64,000 nt of DNA. It comes from Diplonema japonicum (taxonomy: Eukaryota > Euglenozoa > Diplonemea > Diplonemida > Diplonemidae). Positions within the stretch are counted from its first letter, which is position 1, and each line of letters starts with the position of its first letter. Made by a program: the position numbers and the translations under genes. The notes beneath the pieces are model-generated. The model made no database searches and was not told where the DNA came from. It saw only the letters and a list, made by a program, of their open reading frames with translations. This document shows positions 20,731 to 29,399 of the stretch, one piece after another. The DNA is taken from NCBI GenBank assembly GCA_964019335.1, contig OZ025650.1:819001-883000 (forward strand), given 5' to 3'.

Positions 20731-21930
20731 ATGGGATGCCTCGCGTTGCTGCTGAACTGGTGGGACAACGGCTGGCGAAACCTCACAAAGCAGTTGCAAG
20801 GGACCTTTGGAATCAAGTTGTTCATGAAAGCGGAGTGCGAAGAAACAGGACCGCCACAGACGGCTTCAGACATTGTGAAACAATACCAGATGATGACGGT
20901 CGACAACTGGTCGGTAGATTGCCTTGCAGAGTGGTCGAAGTTTTGTAGAGAAGAGATCGAACAAGCATCCTCAGTGTACGATGCCCTGGAGGCAGATTTC
21001 AGCGGCGGGTCGTTGGCGTATCAAGTGCTGTCACGAAGCGGGATAGCACCACATGTTGTCAGAGTACTGTGCACGACTTTGCGACCGAATGAAAATATCA
21101 ACTTCCCTGTTTTGATGGCTATCATTGCAACCTTTGACAGAGGAACGGCCGCAGAACAGCTCTCATTCATTTTCTCCATGTTTGACTACGATGGTTCGGG
21201 TACGCTCTCAATGGAGGAGATCGCAGAGGTCATCACGCTGTCCACACGTGACGAGTTCACGGAGCAGGAGTTGGACAGGGTTGTCGAGGAGATCTTCAAA
21301 GAAGCTGATACCGACGGTGATGGTGAGATCCAGTTCGTCGAGTTCATTGAAGTATTCCCCATGTTGTGCTCGTTGCTCAACATCCCTGAGGAAGGAGGGC
21401 GCTTCAGCGACTCTGATGATGAGTTATGGTGCTCCCAAACCGAAGAGACGCGCAGTAGTGGCCTGACTGTGCTACCGTCACCATCACCATCACCGTGTAA
21501 CACCGCTTCCTTGTGTTCCCCCATCACCAAACGGCATCACTCCTTCCTGTCCAACAACGAAAAAACACCGTCCCTCGCAAGCCCCGCCAGCGTGAAGTCC
21601 TTCACGTTGCGGAGCAACTTTATGTCTGAACAGCAGCAATCCCGCATCTTACGCACAGTTACAAGAAACCGTCTTAAGCAAAAGGAAGAGGGCTTCATCC
21701 TCGGCGGCGCCCTCAACGCCACATGTGCGATCCTCCAACAGGAGTTCGACACCACAAAGCTCTTCTCTGATCTGGTTGAAGACGTCACGTCGGTTTCGAC
21801 ATGTTCAGGTGAAGGTGACGATTCGTATGAAGCCCATTCGGGCGATGCGACCTCCCCCGTGCACGCCTGGACCGCTGATGATATGAACATTTCTACGGAA
21901 TGGAAGATTGTAGTGAATTCGGAGTGTTAG
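20731..21930 (+). CDS. EF-hand protein with a lipidation-type N-terminus
   Basis: A 399-aa protein starting MGCLALLLNWW. Gly2-Cys3 is the usual signal for N-myristoylation plus palmitoylation, so membrane attachment is likely; this also supports 20731 as the start rather than the upstream in-frame TTG. Two canonical calcium-binding loops are visible, DYDGSGTLSMEE (152-163) and DTDGDGEIQFVE (193-204), arranged as in the calcineurin-B/recoverin superfamily. An earlier degenerate pair probably lies at about 75-140. The C-terminal 150 residues are Ser/Thr-rich, with SPSPSPCN and ILRTVTRNRLKQKEEGFI, and look regulatory. A flagellar or plasma-membrane calcium sensor fits, but the partner is unknown. 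Confidence 0.75.
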   Translation: MGCLALLLNWWDNGWRNLTKQLQGTFGIKLFMKAECEETGPPQTASDIVKQYQMMTVDNWSVDCLAEWSKFCREEIEQASSVYDALEADFSGGSLAYQVLSRSGIAPHVVRVLCTTLRPNENINFPVLMAIIATFDRGTAAEQLSFIFSMFDYDGSGTLSMEEIAEVITLSTRDEFTEQELDRVVEEIFKEADTDGDGEIQFVEFIEVFPMLCSLLNIPEEGGRFSDSDDELWCSQTEETRSSGLTVLPSPSPSPCNTASLCSPITKRHHSFLSNNEKTPSLASPASVKSFTLRSNFMSEQQQSRILRTVTRNRLKQKEEGFILGGALNATCAILQQEFDTTKLFSDLVEDVTSVSTCSGEGDDSYEAHSGDATSPVHAWTADDMNISTEWKIVVNSEC

Positions 21931-22134
21931 GCCGGGGGGCGCAAGAGCGAAAGATGAAAAAATCCTTTGTTTTCACAAAGAAACCTTTCCCCGTACAGTA
22001 TTCGTATCTGTTCTTTTTTTTTTTTTAGAGGCAACTTCATTCTTCTTTTTTTCCCTTCTCTTTTCCTTGTTGATATCCGACCATACAGTGACTTTTTTTT
22101 TTGCTTTTTCTCCTCTCTGTATGTCCACTACACG

Positions 22135-24402
22135 ATGGTACTGAAGGTGTTGCTCATGATGCTTACGGGTGAGCTGGTCAAGGGACACACCATTGTTTTT
22201 GTCGAGGACAGAGCCGCGGTGAACGTGGAGAGCAGTGGCAGTGAAACATGGCAAAGCTACGTAGAAAGCGTGGATAAAAAAGCGAGAAAAACAGCAGAGA
22301 ACATACTAGGAATGTCCTTGCGGCCTTTCAATGTGGTCTCTGTGGATGAACGGATCATGGAGGAGGTGACAGCCGCGGTGGACAGGGACGGTGTGGTGGG
22401 GGTAGTAGGGGCGAGGTCTAATGAAGCATCAGAACTACTCTCATTTTACCTTCGCTGGCGAGGGGTGCCTATGATTAGTCATGGTTCTGAATGGTTCCCT
22501 AAGGCGCTGGATCAATCTCTGCATGAACTGTTTTATAGAACAGGTCCTGAAGCTTCTTTTACATCGCGCGTTGTATCATACTTCGTCCATTCCATCGGGT
22601 GGCAGACTGTAGGCATCCTCCATAGTCACACTTCGGTCCACTCCGCAGGACATATTTCATCGAGCCTCTTCAGGCAGGGTGTTGAGGTGTCCTATACAGG
22701 TCAGTTCGTGGCGAACACTGTCGACAACATCAAGCCGCTTTTAAGGGAGTTGCGAGACTCCGGTGCTAAGGTGATCCTCGTGGTGACCTCAGATGTTTCG
22801 GAATGCGCACAATGGAAAGTACAGCACCAGTCCCTGGAGATGACTGAGGAGAATGGTTTTTTTTGGATAGGCGCCTGTACATCGAACAAAGTCGGGCGGC
22901 CCTTTCTGTTCGAGACCTCCACAAACATGGACCATGCTGTTGACGCTTTCACCGCATTCTACTTAGCAGTACACAATGTGGAGCGCAAAGGCTTCATGCC
23001 AAGAGGAGATGCTTTCTCTGGGGAACTTCAAAACCTGAACTTCACAACCTCGCAAGGCAAAGCATGCAGCTTCAACGCAAAAGGCGACAGAGAGTCAGGA
23101 TTCACATACGAAGTTGGATATTCCGATTCAGAAAGCTCTTGGGTACCTGTGGGAGAGTATACCATCATGAAAGGCGAAATCAAGGACACTGTAGACGTGT
23201 CAAAACTCAGATGGGGTTCAGGGCTGACTGAAGCCCCACCCAGCGACAGGGACTTCCCGAGGAGTTCTCCTGTGGTTTGGCCGTGGTTAATCGTAATTGG
23301 AGTCGTGGCGGTGGTGGGTGTTGGTGTGCTGGTCCGTGTAGTGTACGGGAAGTGTCAGTATGATAAGCTGTACGACACCAATGGGCTGCTGGAGGAGTAC
23401 GCTGTGGCTGTTGCGGAGATGGACGTGGACAAGATCGAGTCTTTGAGATTGGAAGAGATAAAGAACCCTACAACAGCTCACACCGCACTCCTCGACATAA
23501 GGGACGTCTTGGTCCAGTACAAGGCACTACTCCCGCAGGAAATAGTGGTGCCACAACCTTCCCCACCAGACGATTCGTTAAATATCAATGTCTCACCTCC
23601 ACCATTGAGTGTGGACCGAGATCGATTGCCGTCCACAAGCCCCTTACCGATATGCTTCAACATTTATCTACACAAAGCGAAATACTCGGTGGTGAACTGC
23701 ATCGTATCGCACTCCTTGGATGCGTGCACTCCAGCCGTGCAGCAACTGGAACTACATGAGATCGCCTCAGTGCTCCACACCGTAGGGGTGTCAGGGTTGG
23801 GTGCTGTCTCGATCTCTGCCTACGACAGGTCCATCATGATAACCTGGAACGCGTCGGGTTTGAAGGCTGCAGTGCCGAATGCAGGTGATGCCGCTGCACT
23901 GTCAGTTCAGCCTATTTTAAAACGGATGCATGATAACAAGACGACAGTGCCTATTGGAATAGGTCTAGGTTACGGTGTGGGTTTGGCTGGGACTATAGGA
24001 ATATCGGCAATAAGACAATTCAACATAAATGGACCTCCAGCGAAAATGGCAGTGGCCTTGAGTCTAGCTTCCTTGGCTCTGCGGACTACACATCTCATAC
24101 CACCCGACTTCGAGACCGCCTGCAACCGTTGCGTCTGCAGTGTATTCGATTTCATCAGCCTCCAATGCCCCTTGCTGCCCACCAAGCCGTTCCTCGTTTA
24201 TGAGACCCGTGGGCGCCGTGAATTAGCTGACTGGGCGCACCAGGACGTTTCCAACTTTATCGTTCTATGGAAGCTTTTACAAGCCAATGATTTCCCCTCC
24301 CTCGATACGTTGCCTCGCGATGTACCTGAAAACCTTGTCGCAGCTGTGACCAGGAAAGGACCTCGTTTATGCGGGGTGTATTACACAAATATGTCTTGGT
24401 AG
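22135..24402 (+). CDS. receptor with binding-protein ectodomain and degenerate cyclase domain
   Basis: A 755-aa type I membrane protein. The start at 22135 gives a signal peptide (MVLKVLLMMLTGELVKG). Residues about 20-340 resemble the periplasmic-binding-protein type 1/ANF receptor fold (VVGARSNEASELLSFYLRWR, YFVHSIGWQTVGILH, DSGAKVILVVTSD). One membrane helix spans about 382-404 (WPWLIVIGVVAVVGVGVLVRVV). The intracellular part from about 505 resembles a class III nucleotide cyclase: VPIGIGLGYGVGLAGTIG matches the G-I-HTG-VVAG-VG motif. The first metal-binding Asp is Asn (CFNI, N509), and the Asn/Arg pair of the VN-ASR motif is missing (AKMAVAL). By layout it resembles trypanosome receptor cyclases, but it should be inactive or depend on a partner. 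Next gene starts 81 bp on. Confidence 0.65.
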   Translation: MVLKVLLMMLTGELVKGHTIVFVEDRAAVNVESSGSETWQSYVESVDKKARKTAENILGMSLRPFNVVSVDERIMEEVTAAVDRDGVVGVVGARSNEASELLSFYLRWRGVPMISHGSEWFPKALDQSLHELFYRTGPEASFTSRVVSYFVHSIGWQTVGILHSHTSVHSAGHISSSLFRQGVEVSYTGQFVANTVDNIKPLLRELRDSGAKVILVVTSDVSECAQWKVQHQSLEMTEENGFFWIGACTSNKVGRPFLFETSTNMDHAVDAFTAFYLAVHNVERKGFMPRGDAFSGELQNLNFTTSQGKACSFNAKGDRESGFTYEVGYSDSESSWVPVGEYTIMKGEIKDTVDVSKLRWGSGLTEAPPSDRDFPRSSPVVWPWLIVIGVVAVVGVGVLVRVVYGKCQYDKLYDTNGLLEEYAVAVAEMDVDKIESLRLEEIKNPTTAHTALLDIRDVLVQYKALLPQEIVVPQPSPPDDSLNINVSPPPLSVDRDRLPSTSPLPICFNIYLHKAKYSVVNCIVSHSLDACTPAVQQLELHEIASVLHTVGVSGLGAVSISAYDRSIMITWNASGLKAAVPNAGDAAALSVQPILKRMHDNKTTVPIGIGLGYGVGLAGTIGISAIRQFNINGPPAKMAVALSLASLALRTTHLIPPDFETACNRCVCSVFDFISLQCPLLPTKPFLVYETRGRRELADWAHQDVSNFIVLWKLLQANDFPSLDTLPRDVPENLVAAVTRKGPRLCGVYYTNMSW

Positions 24403-24483
24403 AAAGAGTCGTTTGTCCTGTTGGAAGAAAAAAAGAAGAAAAAAAAAAAAAAGAGAAAAAAAAAAAGGAAAGGGTCAAGATAA

Positions 24484-26211
24484 ATGGAATACGATCGTCT
24501 GAAGTCAAAATGCATGGGGCTTGAAGAAGAACTGGTGAATCTTCTGAGACCTTACCAGCGAAGCAGGGAGACGTGGTATGGGATCAGCTCGAAGATGACG
24601 GAAGCAAAAGACGTTATGGCAAGGATGGGCGGGGCGCTGGATTGGACAGAAAAGGCAGAGTTCGATGGAGGGAAAGCCTTTAGGGATAGCGAACAGGAGC
24701 TGTGGGACAGCCAGCTTGCTGCAGGAGAGCCTGGGAAGCAGAATCTGAACAGGATCCAGGATACCATGCAGGATTTAAGAGACAGGACCAACGAGGTGAA
24801 CCCGAGCTCCCCGAGGTCTGTCTTCAAGCCGTGCCTCACGAGAGGGATCGCTGACTTGAAGGAGTGCAACAGACTGCTGTTAAAAACAAGGTTTACATCG
24901 AACTCTGCTTCCATCCCTTTGCCCGCACCCCTGTCACCTGTGGCGCAGCTGTTGAAGTCGTTGGTGACGTCGGCCAGCGTGGTGCCTGAGACGAAATTCA
25001 CGCATGTTGATGAAGTGATCAAAAGGAGCTTGTTCAATGTGGAAGAGGCAAAGGAGGAACAAGCCATCTTGTCATCGGAGGGCAAGATCAAAGAGGTTGA
25101 GAAGCAGTATAAACAGATCCTTGCAAAACAGGAGGCTTGCTGCGAAATTCTAAACAAGAAGATCACGGATGCGACCGGTTTGGAAGCGGAGCTGCTTGAT
25201 GCACAGCAACGTGCCGTTCATGTTTTGGATGCAGCTGAGCTGCAGTTTGCCGACGTTGTGTCTGACCATGCTGAGCTGCAGCGGCAGTGCACCGAAGACC
25301 ATATGATGTTGCTGAAGCATTCTAATGTGCAGCAAGACGCTCACGACGACATCATGGGCTCCCTACGAGGGGACATCGCAAGCTGCGAACAGGTCTTAGA
25401 GGAGAACACCGCTAGGCAAAACGAAATCTGGATGAAAATTGCTGCCCGCGAACGAGAACTCAACAAACTCGCCAGAGAACGCTACACCGAAGTACAAAAG
25501 TGGGTGCACTTGACAGAGGAATCCGAAAAAAACCGTGCTGTCTATGCCAAGTTCACATCATGGGTTGGAGGTCGGCAGAAGCTGCTGCAAGAAACTATAC
25601 AACAATGCGAGAACGTGGCGAAGGTGGTGAAATATCTGAAGAATTTCATCCTCAACAGAAAAACCACGCTAAATGGGTATTACGGGGCGCTGACGGAGAG
25701 GCTTTCTGGGGTGAAAGAAAACGCACATAGAAAGTTTCTGGAGGTTTTCAAGGAGATGTACCTAACGTCCGGCGAGCTTCACGCTAAGAAAACGCAGCTT
25801 TTGCTTAAAATGAATGAAGATCTCCAGAACGAACAGATGAAGCTCGCCCTCTGTCAAGAGTCCTTCGACCCTGCCGCTAAGACCCACGCTGACAAGATAC
25901 GAACCTTGGAAACCGGTGTGCAGGAACTAAGGACAGTCGTCAATGCGTTGGAGAATAAGCAAACACTTTACTTGGAATGGTTCAAGCCCACCGAGGCCGC
26001 GCTTCTTATCCAACCCTCCGACAGCAGCCACCCAGTCGCCGCACTCACGGCTTGGGATTCTCAACGAAAGGCGAAAATAACAGCTTATAAACAACTTATG
26101 TCGAGTCCACCATCAGCTCAACTGCTCCCGGCCCCTCCTGCGGCTGATACTTGTGCTCCGTTGGACTGGGCAGTGAAACGGGCATTCGCACGCTGCACCT
26201 CTCGTAAATAG
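24484..26211 (+). CDS. paraflagellar rod domain protein
   Basis: A 575-aa protein of the paraflagellar rod family (Flagellar_rod domain), the lattice that runs beside the axoneme in euglenozoans. The C-terminal two thirds follow the family pattern in order: ELQRQCTEDHMMLL, ENTARQNEIWMKIAARE, LNKLARERYTEVQKWV, LCQESFDPAAKTHADKI and a closing Lys-rich helix. Length is near that of PFR1 and PFR2 (about 590-600 aa). The N-terminal 150 residues are less similar, so it may be a minor rod component rather than one of the two major ones. Mostly coiled coil, no signal or membrane segment. It is the strongest single clue to the identity of the organism. Confidence 0.8.
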   Translation: MEYDRLKSKCMGLEEELVNLLRPYQRSRETWYGISSKMTEAKDVMARMGGALDWTEKAEFDGGKAFRDSEQELWDSQLAAGEPGKQNLNRIQDTMQDLRDRTNEVNPSSPRSVFKPCLTRGIADLKECNRLLLKTRFTSNSASIPLPAPLSPVAQLLKSLVTSASVVPETKFTHVDEVIKRSLFNVEEAKEEQAILSSEGKIKEVEKQYKQILAKQEACCEILNKKITDATGLEAELLDAQQRAVHVLDAAELQFADVVSDHAELQRQCTEDHMMLLKHSNVQQDAHDDIMGSLRGDIASCEQVLEENTARQNEIWMKIAARERELNKLARERYTEVQKWVHLTEESEKNRAVYAKFTSWVGGRQKLLQETIQQCENVAKVVKYLKNFILNRKTTLNGYYGALTERLSGVKENAHRKFLEVFKEMYLTSGELHAKKTQLLLKMNEDLQNEQMKLALCQESFDPAAKTHADKIRTLETGVQELRTVVNALENKQTLYLEWFKPTEAALLIQPSDSSHPVAALTAWDSQRKAKITAYKQLMSSPPSAQLLPAPPAADTCAPLDWAVKRAFARCTSRK

Positions 26212-26356
26212 TTTATTGCACCCCACAGCCCTTCGTTCCTCTTTTACAAGGGAACCGCAGAGTTGAATAAGTCCTTCTTTCTTGTTTGCTTTCGTCCATC
26301 CTGTTCCACTCACTCTAGGCTTCGCCATTTGAAGATATGGGGCAAGAGAGGCAGCA

Positions 26357-26851
26357 ATGGACATTAACATAGACATGTCCGTGGCTGACATGATGTCGCA
26401 GATGGATAAAAAGGAATATACCCACTCGGATGTCTCGGAAGACGAATGGATGTATGAGTTAGAGAAGAGACATGGAGACGAATATGCAAGCGTGGTAGGT
26501 GGGGGGCTGAATGAGAGCAGGCGGGGGAAGTCGGAGGATAATAACAGCCCGGAAAGCTCCGTGGCGGAGTCGCACTCTATCACCCAGGGCTCTACCGTGA
26601 CAACAGAATTTACACGGAGTACTCAAAAGAACTCAATCCCCACCTCCCATTCCCAATCGTTTCCCTCTCACTTCCGTGTTGCGTCACCGGTACACACCCC
26701 TGAATCTTTGACAAAAAAAGACTCGATAAAGAAGTCCTTCAGCGACGCCCTACCACCTGACACACATCGAGCCCGTTGTGCTTGCATCTCTTTCACTGTG
26801 CTCTTCGTTCTTGTCTCTTCTTTCCTGGCATTCTATATCGCTATGCTGTAG
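26357..26851 (+). CDS. tail-anchored membrane protein, unknown
   Basis: A 164-aa protein. Residues 1-140 are acidic, then Ser/Thr-rich and probably disordered (HSDVSEDEWMYELEKRHGDE near residues 22-40). The last 20 residues are a hydrophobic helix (CISFTVLFVLVSSFLAFYIA) ending at the stop, with Arg/Lys before it; this is the form of a tail-anchored protein inserted in the ER or outer mitochondrial membrane. A tract ending CACTCTAG (26320) is a candidate trans-splice acceptor. No family recognised. Confidence 0.6.
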   Translation: MDINIDMSVADMMSQMDKKEYTHSDVSEDEWMYELEKRHGDEYASVVGGGLNESRRGKSEDNNSPESSVAESHSITQGSTVTTEFTRSTQKNSIPTSHSQSFPSHFRVASPVHTPESLTKKDSIKKSFSDALPPDTHRARCACISFTVLFVLVSSFLAFYIAML

Positions 26852-26884
26852 AATGTCTTTGTGTTGCCCCATTCGTTTTCTTCC

Positions 26885-27733
26885 GCGGGTATGTTGTTAA
26901 CCCCTTCCCCCCCTTTTTTTTTCGGGGTGCGCCCCTGTAATCGTGATCAAATAGATAGGTGCAGGGCGCCACCAACACTGGCCTCCTTTATCTCTTATAA
27001 TTCTTTTCTCTCTTTTTTTTGGTGGTGGGGATAACACAGAAATATGGAAATATAAAGAAGTACATCAGATGCTGTTGACCTCCACGTCACGGTCATCACC
27101 GGTAGCACCCGAGTGGAAGAACGTATTGCAGATGCTCAAGGTGACGAACAGGCAGCAAACTGCACAGGCTCAGAATCTTGGTTACCAGGGGCGCCATGGC
27201 TGGGGTTGAGTTGCACACCGCACGCATTAAGGACACAACGCGGAACGCAGAAGAAGCTACAGCTAGGCAGGCGCGCCCCCTGTAATCAAGTAGACGATAC
27301 TTGAGCAGGGTGCCCTGCCACATACTGCAGGCACCTTTAAAGAGTCTCTTTGTTTTTCTTTCTTTTTTCTTCTGCGGGTATGTTGTTAACCCCTTCCCCC
27401 CCTTTTTTTTTCGGGGTGCCCCTGTAATCGTGATCAAGTAGACAGGTGACCAACACTGGCCTCCTTTATCTCTTATAATTCTTTTTTCTTCTTCTTTTTT
27501 TGGTGGTGGGGATAACACAGAAATATGGAAACATAAAGAAGTACATGCTGTTGACCTCCACAGGGCTCAGAATCTTGGTCACCAGGAACGCCATGGCCGG
27601 GTTGAGTTGCACACCGCACACATTAAGGCCGAGGCGCGCCCCCTGTAATCAAGTAGACGATACTGGGGCACCCTGCCACATACTGCAGGCACCCTTAAAT
27701 AGTCTTTTTCTTTTCTCTTTTTTTTTCTTTTGC
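26885..27733 (+). repeat. tandem repeat, two copies (489 and 360 bp)
   Basis: Copy A is 26885-27373 and copy B 27374-27733. Both start GCGGGTATGTTGTTAACC, pass through CTGGCCTCCTTTATCTC and GGTGGTGGGGATAACACAG, and end with TGCCACATACTGCAGGCACC plus a pyrimidine tract. B lacks about 70 bp and 35 bp that are present in A. Each copy also contains smaller repeats of CCCCTGTAATC followed by AAGTAGAC or a close variant. In copy A one frame of the extra sequence has regular polar heptads (KDTTRNAEEATARQAR) that slightly recall a SNARE motif, but no full gene can be read through. It might be a duplicated exon region of a decayed gene. Confidence 0.65.
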
Positions 27734-27750
27734 AGTTGTGTTGTGATAAG

Positions 27751-27993
27751 ATGAACATTCTGCTGCATAAACCAGTGGGTTATAGTATTTACGTTCCTTC
27801 CGCCAGTGTGGAGAGATGCGAGGCGGAATATCAAAAAACGAGCCGTTTACACGGTTTTTCATTTTTTCTACTTCTTTTGTATGGCATAATATTAATTATC
27901 TTTTCTCTTCCCTATCCAGCACCGACCCGAGGGACGGCTCCAGCAGAAGTAATTAAAAAAAAAAAAAAAAAGGTGGGTAGAGAAGGGGGTTAG
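27751..27993 (+). CDS. possible small membrane protein
   Basis: An 80-codon frame starting MNILLHKPVGYS has one strong hydrophobic helix (FSFFLLLLYGIILIIFSL) and a basic end that comes from a poly-A run. A pyrimidine tract ending TTTTGCAG lies 15 bp upstream. It could be a small gene, or the last, membrane-anchoring exon of whatever the preceding tandem repeat once encoded. It ends 5 bp before the start of the next gene, which is very tight. Weak support. Confidence 0.3.
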   Translation: MNILLHKPVGYSIYVPSASVERCEAEYQKTSRLHGFSFFLLLLYGIILIIFSLPYPAPTRGTAPAEVIKKKKKKVGREGG

Positions 27994-27998
27994 GGAAC

Positions 27999-29312
27999 AT
28001 GCCCCCCCGAAACTTGGAAATAACCGAGAATAATCTTTTGGTGAGAGTGTGTTCCTGGAATGTGGCGGAGACTAGCGGGTCGGAATGCCCTGAGGAGATG
28101 TTGGAAGAGTGGCTTCTGGGAACACCCCTCTCAACAGAGGACGCACGAAACCCTTTAGAAAAAGAGGGGAAGACCATTACGAGCCCAGACATTATTGCTG
28201 TCGGGCTGCAGGAGGTAGACATGTCTGTCCTGGCGATGTGCTTAGGGTGCTGCACGTGCACTACGGGGAATGGAGAGACGTGGAAGGACGGCGTTGGGGA
28301 GTTTCTACACAGCCGTTCATACAAGCTTGTAACTGATAAACAAATGATGGGGTTAATGTTGTTAATCTGGGTGAAAACCGACCTCATTGATGACCATGGT
28401 GTGGATGTTGAGTCAACATCTGTCGCAGCGGGGTTCTTTGGGGTCTTCGGTAACAAAGGAGGTCTGTCATGCAGGATGAGAATTCCACAGGTGGCGGGCC
28501 CCGATCTGACAATTTGTTTTGTAAACTGTCACTTGGCTGCGAAGACGAAGATGATCGCAAGACGCAACCGCGACTACCACAAAATCCTGCAGAAAACCCA
28601 TTTCAAAAAGCCCCCCCACAAGGTCACTTCACATGATTACGTGTTTTGGTTTGGAGACTTGAACTACAGACTGGAAATCCCTATTGCTGAGCGGCACCTC
28701 GCCACCACCCCGAACACAAACAAAACCACTATTCTTAAAAGATATGACCAGCTCCGCCAGCAAATAGCGGCTAACCGTGTCTTTGTTGACTACGCAGAGC
28801 CCGCCATCACATGGTGTCCCTCCTACAAATTCCAAAAGAAATCTAAAGGGATCTATGACGATCGCCGCGACCCCTCGTACTGTGATCGCATCCTTCACCA
28901 CCACACGTCCTACGCAGCAACCACTTCTCTTGACGGAAGCGGTGAACAAGACTCACCGCTTCTTCAATACAGTGATGTTGAGATGACCACTCCTTCGCAG
29001 ACAGAGATGGCCTGCGACGGCATTGATACAGCAGCTACTCCCGTTTTACAGAATGGCGAAGATAAAAAGAGTTTCCTCAGCTTCGATTCAGTCCCAATTG
29101 TCTGCCTTTCGTACACTGCAATAGACGATTCTGTAGGGTGTGTAACATAAAAAACAAGGGGGGGGGGGGGGGGGACGAATTAAAAAAGGTCTGACCACCG
29201 AGCCATCACCGGCTTGTACCTCCTCCCACAAGTCTGCCTCAACGACCTTGGATGCATCTCTGTCCGGGTGGACCTTGATGAGAAGGACGACGGTCAGCCT
29301 TTAGTGAACTGA
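27999..29312 (+). CDS. inositol polyphosphate 5-phosphatase (2 exons)
   Basis: Exons 27999-29137 and 29189-29312 flank a 51-nt intron (GTGTGTAA...AAAAAAG) containing a G-run, giving 420 aa. The enzyme removes the 5-phosphate from phosphoinositides or inositol phosphates with magnesium. Motifs appear in the family order: SWNVAE, GLQEVD, FGNKGGLS, NCHLAA, FWFGDLNYRL, and DPSYCDRILHH. The last catalytic motif, SDHRAI, is created only by the splice (exon 1 ends VG, exon 2 begins SDHRAITGLYLL), which strongly supports the intron. Without it the frame ends before the essential Asp-His. An acidic insert of about 45 residues sits just before this motif. No membrane or CAAX signal seen; the C-terminus is short, so this is mostly a bare catalytic domain. 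Confidence 0.9.
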
Positions 29313-29399
29313 GACGTTGAAGTTGTAATTTTATTCTATTCTTCACGCAGAAGGAATTTAAAAAAAAAAAAAAAGAAGGTTATTCGGAGAGAAAGCAAA

